From Sarcocystis neurona (lineage: Eukaryota > Apicomplexa > Conoidasida > Eucoccidiorida > Sarcocystidae): 64,000 nt of DNA. A program made the translations under genes and the position numbers. Positions within the stretch are counted from its first letter, which is position 1, and each line of letters starts with the position of its first letter. The notes under the pieces are model-generated. The model made no database searches, was not told where the DNA came from, and saw only the letters and a program-made list of their open reading frames with translations. The stretch covers positions 662,201 to 726,200 of the forward strand of contig KL647318.1 of assembly GCA_000727475.1 (NCBI GenBank), in the 5' to 3' direction. Shown one piece after another: positions 36,201 through 48,200 of the stretch.

Positions 36201-39200
36201 TGCATGCGTGGGCATAGGAGGAAAATAAGCCATGCAGAGCTGCCATATATCAATCTATATAAAGCAGACGAATGCATGCGTGGGCATAGGAGGAAAACAA
36301 GCCATGCAGAGCTGCCATATATCAATCTATATAAAGCAGACGAATGCATGCGTGGGCATAGGAGGAAAACAAGCCATGCAGAGCTGCCATATATCAATCT
36401 ATATAAAGCAGACGAATGCATGCGTTGACGTAAATATGAGAGACAGCAGGGCCATGCAGCGTATGATTCCGTCTCACCCTACAGTCCACGTAGATATAGG
36501 ACCTCCACACCAAGAGAAGATCTGCAATAGATGTACGTATTGCGGACTATACACACATATGTGTGGGGGGACGACGCAGGAGCGCTTTAGCTTGTGTTAG
36601 TGCGAACCCAGCTGTGAGGCCGACTAATCTACACGAGGACGTAGGACCGTTGTTGCTGCTTCTGCTGCTGCAGTGGCGGGTTGATTGCTGTCCCTCTCCC
36701 TGCTGCTGCTGCGGCCGCCGTGGTGGTGCGACGGACGACTCTGCTGCTGGCGTTGTGGCTCTGCGCGTCACGCCTGGTCGCTGACTTCTCCGCTCCTGCT
36801 GCTGCTGCTTCAGAGGCTGCTGCTGTTGGTGCTCGCGTGTGGTGGCTGCTGCCGGGAGCCGCACCCGCTAGACAAATAAGTCTGTGTGGCTCTCGCTCGC
36901 AACCGATCGAAACTTACCTCGACCAAGTAATCGATAATGCTTGCGTCCACGGCGTACTTCGACACGGGCAGCGAATGAGCCATGAGGCCGTACAGCATGT
37001 CTTCGACGCATGCGTGGCCGGAAGCAAACAGCAGACTCCCTAAATACGCCGGGGTCTCGTCTCGCTTGTTGCACGCATCCCACAGCAGCCGTCGCGGCTC
37101 CCCCCGCAGCACCCGCTCGACGATGAGATCCTCGTTTGGTATCATCGTGTGGTCGCAGTACTCGAGAAACGAAGCCTGCCAGAAATCCCCACAAAAGTAG
37201 ACACACACACATACGCAGAGCCACAAGAGATGGCCACACACACGTCTGCCTCTCTATACAGCTATGTGCAAATGTGTACATACGAATGTATACACATATA
37301 TATAGACAGGGAAGCACAGATATACATATATAACAACGTGGACGAGTGACGCTTCACCAGCAGCAGGAGGTAGACCAACATCTAATACACATATATATAT
37401 GTATATGGATAGATAGACAGGGAAGCACATATATATATGTAACAACGGGGAAGAATGACAGGGCAGCAGCAGGAGGTGCGGGTCGCAGGAGGAGGTCGAA
37501 GAATACGGACATGCAGAGACAGAGGAGCAGCAGAAACGTCTGCACGCCCAACACGGAAGGCAGCAGACCTGTCTCTCTCCGCTAGACGGGAAATCCTCCT
37601 CCAACTACACGTACATATATATATGCATATGTGGGTAAGTATACATACATATATACACACACATATATGTAGGCGTATGTATGAGTTCACTTTCTGCATG
37701 CGTCGTGGAGATTGCGAGTCTTCGCTGTTCACGGAGAATTCCCATTTCTGCCAGTGCCGCATGCCCGAGGAACTTCTTCGTCCTTCGACAAGTACTGAAT
37801 CCTGAATTATGAAGCTGGCAAAGGAGCATATCTACCAATACAGGGGTTTCCCCCCCCCATAAAAGACCTCGACAATTCTCTCTTTATGCATGCATGCCAG
37901 CCTATCTCTACACGCATGTGTGTACGTATATATACTACTGCAAGTGTGTCTCCTCCCTGTCTATATACCAGGCGACATCTACGCATGCGTCTACATATAT
38001 ATATATATTCTGCTGCGGTTGTGTCTCCTCCCACAGTCCATACCAGTCGATATCTACGCATGTGTGTACCTATATATATATATATGTGTTTATTACAGTG
38101 GGTGTATCTCCGCCGTCTGCCGATATTTACGCTTTAGTGTACATCTATATATATATATGAAGAGAGATACAGATAGATAGATAGACAGGTATACACAATC
38201 CTGCGGGTGTATCTCATCTTTGCGTCTCTACGTCGGAGAGGAGCCACAGACGGGTGTACACCCACTTTTGTATATACGCAGGTGCATACGCCCAGACGTA
38301 GGTGTCACTGCATGCAGAGCAACATTACCTCTTTTAGATCAATAAATATGCCCGGTTCAATCCTGGCCTTATCTTCCATAATTAGTTCGAGGTCCACCGA
38401 AGAGTAGGGCGCGGCGTGGTCGTAGCTTCTGCCTCTCGCTCGGCCTTTACCAGACCCATCTGCTGCCTTCTGGCGCTGCGCTGCTCCGCCTGCGTCTCCG
38501 CCTGCGAAAATGCTGCTGCTGCTGCTGGTCTGCCCCCACCGGTGGCCAGGAAGCGCAGCAGCCGGCGCAGCAGCAAGAGCAGCAGCCCACCACTCGGGAG
38601 TGCCTCTCGCGACAGTGTAGCCGTAGGGCGCTCCCGACTGCTGCGCCGCTCCCCAAGACAAAGAGGAGGCAGCAGCAGTGGGCGAGAGAAGAGGGAGAGG
38701 AGACGAAGCAGGAGCAGCAGCAGCAACGTCAAATCCTGTCGAGTCAGCGCCAACAGCCCCCAGAGAGTTCGAAGAAGCAACGCTGGGCGTGAAAAGTCCT
38801 CCCGTCGTTCCACCAACACGCATTGCGCCACGGCTGTTCGTGTCCCTTCCGTCTGCAGCCGCAGCAGCAGCCTCCGCGCCGTGTTGCTGCTGCAGCTGCA
38901 GGTGCGGCTGCGGGAGCTGCCAGAAGAACGGTTGCTGTTGCTGCTGCACCGGCGGCGGAAAAGGCATTCCGGTGAAAACAGGCGGAAGCAGAGGAGGCGG
39001 GGGAGTGTGCACGTGAGACCCCACAGCTGCTGCTGCCTTCATAGCAGCGACGCAGCAGCAGCAGGCGCAACCTCGTGTTGCTGTTCCTGCCGCGTTGTGC
39101 GGGGGGAACAGGTCGGGTCGGTGTAAGTGAGGAACGTTCGGCAGCGCCGCCAGTCCCGTATTGTCGAGAAAATGCATGCGTTCATCTCCCACTGCTGCTG

Positions 39201-42200
39201 CTCCTGCCGCCGTTGCTGCTGCTGGAGCTGCCGGCCACGCTTCTCGTCCTCCTGCAGCTCCCGGAAAATTTCCTGCTGCGACGTTCCCCCACGGATCTGC
39301 TGTTGCAGGTGGGTAAAAGTATACCGACGTCCCTGACGCTGCTTCAAGAGCACGCGCTGTTGCCGCTGTTGGACCGGCTGCCGCTCCTGCTGCTGCTCCC
39401 TGCGGGACAGGCGAAAGGACGGGAACAGCAGCAGCACCAGCAGCAGCACCAGCAGCAGATTCCGTCAGTCCGCCTGCTCCTCCTGGTCCACTTCTGCCCA
39501 CGCCGGCACTGCTTCCTCCACCCAGGAGCCCCCCCCCCAGTCCTTGCTGCTCTCGCTGCTGCTCCAGGGATTTCTGCCGCTGCTGCTTCTGCGCCTGCTG
39601 CTGCATTAGCATATGCACCTGCTGCTGCATGTTCGACTGGTGTTGTCTCTGCTGCTCCCGCTGCTGCTTCTCCTCCTCGTCCTCTTCTGCACGCAGCTCA
39701 CGCTCCCCTTGGATCCTCCGCCTTCCCCACTGCGGCAGCTGCTGACCTCCTGCCGGTTGCTGCTGCGGCTGCTGCTGGCCACCCTGGTGTTGCTGCTGAG
39801 AAGAGACTGCCGGGGAGTAGGGAGGCGCTGCAGCATGCAGAATAGAATTCTCTATTAAAAACAACCTCCCTTCCACATCCGCTTCATCTACTTCCGCACA
39901 GACCTCGCTTCTTCCCCGAAGGCATGAACCTGTTGCCCACTGCTGCTGTGGACACTCGAAGATTTGTGCTGCTGCTGCTGCTGCTGTCGCGTCTCCCGCT
40001 CCTGAGGCGCCGGCGTCGGCACCTGTCAGTGCTGCGTGTCCTCCTCCGGCTGGTGCCGCTGCGTTTTCCCTTGCAGCAGCTGCAGCGGCCACCCTCTCGT
40101 TTCGCCCCTCTGCTGTTGCTGCGCCCTGCCGTCGCAACGCCGCACAACATGGCTGTGCGCTGCTGTGTAACTGCTCGTTCACGAACTGTCGCTCCTGCTG
40201 ATTCTGCTGCTGCTGCTGGCTGAGCTGCTGCTGCTGCTCAGGGAGCCCGCGTGGAGAGGCCAACGCGCCTACCGGGCTTTCGTAGTGACGCGTGCCCGGA
40301 CCAGCTAGCGGCGCAGGAGCTGCAGCAATCCCCGGCGGTGGTGGATGAAAAGGAGCCGCAGCAGCCGCAGCGGGCGGGACCTCTGCTGTCACGGAGTGAG
40401 AATTCCCACCACTAATAATAGCACTCGTCATCGCTGCAGCAGGAGGCGGATGATGCCCTGCAGCAGCCGCAGAGACGACAGCAGGAATGCAGGTTGCTTC
40501 TCCTCCTTCTGCCCCGTCCCCTCCTCCTCCTCCTCCGCGTCCACCTGCTCCAGCAGCAGGGGCCGCAGCCGCTGGCGTCAGCCTCTCGATAGCAGCAGCA
40601 GTACCACCGTGCCGATGAGAAGCAGTCGCCCCAGGAGGTTCGGCGTCGCCGCCCAAGGACGTCGGCGCCGCAGCCGCAGCGAACGCAGCAGCAGCAAATG
40701 CGGCTGGCGCAGCAGCAGGAGCAGCAGCAGCAGGAGCAGCAGCAGCAGGCGCAGCAGCAGCAGGAGCTGCAGCAGCAGGAGCAGGTGCGGCAGGAGCAGG
40801 AGCAGGAGCAGGAGGAGGAGCAGCAGCAGCAGGAGCAGCAGCAGCAGGAGCAGTCGACGCACCAAACGGAAAAGAAGGGGGAGGAGGGGCAGCAGCAGCG
40901 GGAGGAGGAGCAGGAGAAGCGGGAGCGGGAAGAGCAGCAGCAGGGGCAACGAAAGGAGAGTGGCGAGCAGGATGGGCATGTGGATGATGGAAACGGTGGG
41001 TGCAGGCCCTGAAGAGCGCTTGAATCGTCTTCCTCACGAGCAGCGCCTGCGTGTCGAGCCGCTCCGCAGACAGATCGCCCTTCCACGCGACATGCAACGT
41101 GCTAAAAACCGCGCAGCTCTTGGCCTGCAGGGCCCCGGCGCGAAGCAGGTCCGTCGTACTCAGCGCGGAGCCGCGTATGTGGGCGCAGCAGCGGCTGTAG
41201 CTGCGGAAGTCGGCAGGCCCGACGGTCGCAGGGCAGTGGGGGGAGAGGATCATCACGTTGTGCTTTCCGCTGGCAATGACCGTCTGAATGAAAATTCTCA
41301 GCCCTCGCGGCCAGCCGCAGACGAGGACGAGGGGACTGCTCGGGTTCTCGAAAATGCAACGCCGCGCTTCGGCGATGGACTGCGTCTGCAGGATGCCACC
41401 CCACGACGCCCGCCGCACCCCTCGCATGTCCCAGCCCATGCTGACACCTGCTGCAGCTGCCGCGGCTGAAGCTGCCACCGCTGCTGCTGCTGCCGCTGCG
41501 TTGCTGCTGCTCCCCACGCCTCCTCCTCCTCCTGCTGCTGCTGCCTCCCAGCAGAGGGCACGCTGGGGTGGCGGCAGCCGGTCGCACGAGCCGGACGGCG
41601 ACGGGACGCCGCCCCCCAAAACGTACGGCGTCTGCTGCACGGCATACGACAAAGAGGGATACTGCAGCACCTGCTGCTGCTGAGGCGGCCATCCCAAGCC
41701 CGAGGACGGCTGCTGCTGCTGCAGCAGCACCCCGTGAGGAGCAGCAGCAGCCGCAGCACATGCGGGGTTCCAGTCGTTGCTGCTGCGGGTAGCGTCTCGA
41801 AGTCTCGCCTGCTGCTGCTCCTGCTCCCATGCGCTGCTGCTCGACCCTGGCGCAGACACAACGCTGCTGCTGTGCGTTGCTGTCGTCCCGTCTGCTGTTC
41901 TGTCACCCTGGGTAGTCCGTCGCAGCCGCAGCCCCGCCTCCACGGCACTGCCGCTGTTGGCAGCGCCAGGGCTGAATGAGCTCGAGTACGCAGCTCCAGC
42001 AGCAGCCCCCCCTCCCCCAGCGGCAGGGCCTGTCTCGTTGACAACCGCGAAAGGAGCACAAGCACCAGGCACGCCAGCAGGGGCAAAAGGGCCAGCAGCA
42101 GCGGCAGCAGCAGCTGGGGCAGCAGCAGCAGCAAGGGCGGCGCCGGTGGCACCAGGCGCCCCCGTGGCAAGAGCAGAGGCGTGTGTGGCAGAGGTTGCGA

Positions 42201-45200
42201 AGGACAGAACAGCGGCGTGCAGGACGCCGCCTGCATGCAGTCCTGCAGCGCCGGTTGCCTCTGCGTAGGGGAAAGAAGAGGCTGTGGGGTTGCCGCGGAT
42301 CGCCAGACTGCTGCTGCTGCTTCCTTCGGCAACAGCGACAGGAAGAGACTCGTAGGCAGTCTCGTGGCGCGCGTCTGCTTTGAACTGCCGCGTCCACGCA
42401 GCTGCCTGTCGCTCAGTAGCAACAGCAGCAGCGCCAGCAGCAGGTCGCGCAGGGTCCGCCTGACTATTTGCTGCTGCTGCTGCTGATGCCACGGGTGCTG
42501 CTGCTCCTCCTCCTCCTCCCACTGGCACTGCTGCAGCAGGACCCACAGCAGCGAGAGAGTGCTGCGCCGTGGGAGCGGAGTCGCCGGGGACGGCAGGAGC
42601 TGCAGCAGCCACAGAGAAACAGCAAGCGCATGCACGTGTGAAGGCTGCGTCGGTCGGAGCTTGGTGCACATCAATCCGTCCTGCTTGCATGCGTCCCCTG
42701 ACTCTCCGCATGCGCGCCTCCTACGATTCTCCCTCACACACCTCACTGCTACCGCGGGCATGCCTTCTGCTGCTACGAAAAAGGACGCTGCCCGTCCCCC
42801 TCTTGCGAAGTGCAGATGTCACTTGCTGCCACGCATGCACCGCGCATGCAGGACCGACTTTCGACTAGTCTCGCCCACGCCTGCCCCCGCAGCGAATGTG
42901 TCTGCGCGGTCTGCCTCGTCTCCGGTCATCATGTCTTATGACGCGCGCCTCGCCTCTCACTACGGGCGTCTACCGCGCATGCAGTCACACATCTGCTTCT
43001 ACACGATGTGCTTCTACACACCTATACACTCCTGCATGCATCACACAACAGAGTCAATCTGGCCCGCCTCCTCCTACGCTAAGACGCATTCATCTGACAA
43101 GTAGTACTACCTAACACACACTCCGTCCTCCTGTAATGCTGCACGAGCCTCCCTTTTCGTCTCCACAGAACGTGGGTCTGAAGTACTGCATACCCATACA
43201 ACCGCATATATATATATATATGTATATGCATATACGTCACATCCACATAGAGGTACAGATGGAATGCACCCGCGAGGGTATGGGCACGTCTCAATAAGAG
43301 AGAGAGGGGTAGGAAAACAAGAAGAAGAGACCTCCTGTACGTATGTAGATATGTACGGGATCCTGTACGTGAGGAGGCTATGTACGTATAGAGACACTGG
43401 GATGTACGGAACAAGGACACGCGTAGGCTGCAGGAGCCACAAAAAAGTCTTAACAGCATCGCCCTCCACACACCTGCGCATGCAAGTGCCTTTATTCCAA
43501 AGAAATACGAGAGGATACTGCATACATATATATATGTTGTATACACTTTGTATATGAAGTCGTGTACACGCCCAGTTGGGAGCGGGAGCAGCACAGCCGA
43601 GTGATACGTAGACGCTGGTGTGAAAGGGCGACAAACAAATCGGCGCCCTTTCTCCGGCACTGCCTGTGCTGCGCTGCTGCTGCTGCTACGGAAGGTGGGC
43701 TCGGTGTGTCTCCTTTGCAGCGCTTTTTCTGTTCGATCGCAAGCTGCTGTCTACTACTGCAGAGCGGTGGCTGGCTACCGCTCACCGCCTGTCTGCCTCG
43801 CAAGCGGCTGCACCCCGTCTGCTCCCTCTCCGACGTGCTGCGCAAAGAACTCTCCACTTTGCTGCTGCTGCTGCTTCAGCCACCTGTGGGGCTGCTCGAG
43901 GCCTCCCGATGGCGGATGCTGCACGCCGCTTGGGAACGGTTGCTGCGGTTGCTGTGTGCCTTGCCGCTGCTGTTGCTGCGGCGGCGGCAGGCCTTGAGGC
44001 TGCTGTAGGAGGCTCCCGGCGTCGCGGACGGCGCGGGTCTCCCCAGCTCCTGCTGCTGTCGCCAGAGCGGAGGACGCTGTCCCCGCCGCTTCGGCTGGGC
44101 GAGGCGTCGTAGTCGGAGGCGCAGGGCAGAGAAGAGGCGGTGGAGCAGCAGCAGCGACAGCAACGGCGTCGTCTTTCTTGCGTGGCCACGAGCAGGGATC
44201 AGGTGCTGCTGCAGCCGCCGCGGCAGCAGCCCGTTTGCTGCTGCTGCCACCGCTGCCCGCGGCGTGTCTTCTCTGCTGCTGCTGCTGCTGTGTGAACCTC
44301 GGCAGCTTGACAGGGAGCTCCCGAATGCCGCTGAGCTTCACGACGATATCGAGCGACGGCGCAAGGACGATGCCCGCGAACGGCCAGGAAGTATACGACA
44401 AAAGCTCCTCGCCGACGATGTACTTGTACGGGTTGATCCAGATTTCCCTGGTGATCGCTATAACGCCCATAAGAAACACCTCGTAGTGCGTGTACAGCAG
44501 CCGCACCAGCAGCTTGAACGGCACGCCACACATGCATGCGGGGAACTCCATACGGTAGATGTTGTAGACCGCCCCATCAGCGTAGTGCTGGAAATTCGCC
44601 CGGCTGCTTCCGGCAGCCGCAGCCGAGTACAGGTGGCCTCCTCCTCCATCGCCTCGCAGTCTCGTGCTGCTTCTGCCACCCGCCGCTGCTGCTCGCTGCC
44701 CGCTCGAGAGCCCGGCCCTCCCCTTCTTCTTCCCCGTAGAAACGACTTCAGCATTCGGTCGCTTTTCTCTCTCCTGCTGCCACTGCCAGTCGCCTGCTCT
44801 CTTCGGACCTCCTGCTGCTGCACCGTCGGCAACCGCACTGTCAGGGGCCGCCTTTTCCGCTGTTGCCCCGCCGCTTCCATCTCCTCTTTTTAATCCTCCT
44901 CCTGCTGCAGGAGCGACGGCCTCCACGTCCTTCTCTGCGAACGCTGCGCCGCCTTCCTTCGGTTGTCCTGACCAGCTGCTGGGCCATCCCGCGCCGGTCC
45001 ACTGCCGGTGCTGCTTCTCCTCCCCACACTTGGGCTGCTGCGGCAGCACCGCCCCCTCGTCCTTCCGCATGTCCACGACGGTGGGCGTCAACGTCGACGT
45101 GGCGCTCGTCCCTGTGGCAATTTTCTCCCTCTCTCTGTATCCGACCTCCTCCGCCGGGGGGCTGCTGCCACCGGCACCACTCGTCAGCGACTTGCCGGCC

Positions 45201-48200
45201 TCCTCGTCGTTTTGCGTCATTTCCTGCAGTCGCCCCGTCGCACGCTGCTTCTTCCGCTCGCCTGTCTGTCGACGTCGCGGGGGTTTGCCGTCCTGCGGCT
45301 GCTTCCGCGCGTCCTCCTCCTCCTGCTGTTGCCGCTGCCGCCACTGCAGCTCCATCTCCTGCTCTTGAAGCTGCTGCCGCTGGTGCTGCTGCTGCTGCTG
45401 GAAGTAGTGGTGGAGGTAGTACGCGTTGCCTGCTGCAGCGCGACTCCCCACGGACCCCACAGTCGCCGCAAACGAGTGTCGCTCCGCCTTCCAGAAGGTG
45501 AACCAGTTGGCTATCAGCGCGACGAATCCTGGGCAATCTGCGCAGCTTTTCGCCAGCAATTTCATCTTGACTTCATTCAAACACAGGGTGCAGTAGGCCC
45601 CCATCTCCTTCACGAGCGCCTTCCGGTGGTCATGCAGCAGCTGCACGTTGATCGGCCGCAGCGGAAAGCAGACCGTGCGTACACCCATGAAGCGGAGCAG
45701 CGTCATCTGGTCTTCCTCCTGCTCACGAATTTCGACCCCTTCGAGCCAGCCGCCCGCCTGACCTGCGGCCAACGCGGCAGAGTCTGCTGCCCCGGCACAC
45801 CGGCCCGTCGCCCCGCCCCCGCCGTCCCCGGCCACCCGCAGCGCCGCAGCAGAAGAGCCGGCAGCAAAGCTGCGGTCGGGCCGCGTGTTGCTGAAGATAA
45901 AGACTGCCCTCGCGCCGGAGCAGTAGGAGCGAATGTTCGACGGCAGCGGCTCCCCACGCACGCCGCCCCGAATGCAGACCGGCAGCGAGGAAAAGGAAAT
46001 CCCCATGTACGCCGCGACGGGCAGGGGCGTGAGCACCAGCAGCGACTGCACGCTGGCCGGAAAGGCCTTCGAAATTTCTCTGCAGACTGCCGCGAGCTGA
46101 AGAGGCTGAATCGGCCCCACCAAACACAAGTAGTCGTCCCCAGCAGCTGGGGGCGACCCCAGCATGGTGCACGGCGTCCGCAGCGCCTCCATCAGCCTCT
46201 GAATTTCCCCGGGCAGGAAAGCGAACGTCGAGATGATGGTGACGATCGCCAGCGTCCGGCCGGCTGCCGTCCGCGGCGTGAAGTCCCCGTAGCCGACGGT
46301 CATCACCGTGACGATGGCGTAGAAGCAAAAGTCGTACACATTCGTGTAGTTCGCCCCGGGGTCTGGAGCTTCGAGGACGAACATGCCGCCTGCGAAGGTG
46401 AGGACGATCACCGCCCACGAGACGCAGATCGATACGACGCGGAGCCGCACGACACTCAGCCGCGGGAAGCAGCGGGCCAGCACGTGCTCGGTCTTGACCA
46501 GCCGAAGAAACCGCAGCCAGCCGAACAGTAGCAGCCACGGGAAGCTTCGTCGACTGCCGCTGCCACCGGGGACGACGCCACCCTGTCCCTCTGCTGCCGC
46601 TTCGACTCCGCCTCCGGGCCCGCCGCTGCCGGGCTGCCCGCCCCACCCGCCCGCGCCGCCTCCGCCTGCGCCGCCGCCGTCCGCGCCCCGCTCTCTGCTG
46701 TCAAGGTTGTGGAGGAAGCAGTTGACGATGAAGCTCGTCGAAGGCATGGTGAGCAGGTCGATCAGCGAGTAGGGACTGAGGACGAAGCGGAAGGTGTGCC
46801 GCGCGGTGAAGAGGCCCGCGCAGTAGTCCAGGGTCACCATCCACAAGAAGGTGGACTCGACCAAGTAGTAGACGTGCGGCAGCTTGTCGAAGCGCCAGGC
46901 GAAGAGCTGCTTGTCGCTCGGCGGCCGCTCCATCAGGGTCGACGCCCAGACCCACACCCCACACCACGCCATGGTGCGCAGCAGCAGCGCCAGGAGGAAC
47001 GCCGGACTGCTCACTGCCGCCAGCAGCAGCGAGCTGCAGAACGACGCCGCGAACCGCAGGTAAAACGCAGCTGCTTCCTGCTGCCGCCTCCACAGCGGCA
47101 GCTCCTCCCAGCGCACCGCGTACAGCTCGTCTAACGGGTCGACGTAGTAGCTTCCGCTCCACACGTCCTCCGATTCAAAGTCGTCTTCCACGGGGGCCGC
47201 AAGCGGCAGCGGCGGCACTGCTGCTGCGGCCTTGCCCGTGCCTCCTGCTGCTGCTGCTGCCATTACGTCGCTCAAGCGATGCAGTCCCTCCGCGTCGAGG
47301 CGTGCGTCCTCTGCGCCACGTGCTGCTGCCGCAGGGCCTGCCTCTTCGTCGTCTTCCTCTGCCTCTGCTACGTACGTCCGTCGCTCTTGCTGCATGAGAA
47401 AACGCTGCAGCGAAGACCACCGACGATACATGGGGACGCCGACCGCTTCTTCTAGTCCTTCCTCGTCCTCTCCCTTCTCCTCAATTTGACGCGATAGTCT
47501 TCTCCTGCCGCTGCCGCTCCTCCACGCAGACAGCAGAAACCTCCGCTTCTCGGTCGTCTCGCCTGCTGCTGCTGCTGCTTCTTCTTCTCCCGGCGCAGCA
47601 GTCCCGTCCCACGCCGGTGTTCTCTGCATGCCACTCGCTGCTGGTATGACGTCACCACCTCCTGCTGTCGAGAAGCGAGTGTGGCGTCTCCCGGCCGCGC
47701 GCAGCTCGCTTCCTCGCCCATCGCCCGCTCGCTGCTGCTGCTCTTCTTCTTCCTCCGGGTGTCCCTGCTGTCCTCTGTCAAGAGAGGACGACTGCGCGTC
47801 TGTCCACGCCGAAAGGAGCGCCTCGCCAGGCTGCTGCTGCCCGGCAGCGGAAGCAGCGACACCAGCAGCAGTTCTCTCTCGCTCTTCTCCTTTGCGTGCG
47901 ACTTCTCTTCCCCCTCCTCTAATCCCTGCAACAGCACTCCAACCTCGTGCTGCCGTCCCCGACGGCGGCCCTTTCCGCTGCTGCTGCTGCTGTCGGCTCC
48001 TGACTCGCCAGGAGGCTAACACAGAGACAAGGCCTCTCTTTCCCGTTGGCGCCTCATCCTCCCCCTCATCTTCGTTCTTCTGTTTGCTGCTCCTCTCCCG
48101 CTGCTCACTGCTTGCCCTGCGGGACCTCTCCTTTACCTCGTCGCCCCGGTGCTGCTGTTTGCCGGGCCACGCATCGCTTTCGCGCCAGCCGAACAAGCTG

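Noticed and set aside
35781..36428. Frame with a 24-residue repeat (KADECMRGHRRKTSHAELPY)
   Set aside because: It results from the intronic 72-bp repeat, whose length is a multiple of three; no splice support and no conserved domain.
40412..41086. Plus-strand Arg/Ser/Cys-rich frames opposite channel exon 2 (also 40345-41469)
   Set aside because: These are antisense shadows of the CAG-coded insertion; the minus-strand frame carries the conserved RCK2 blocks.
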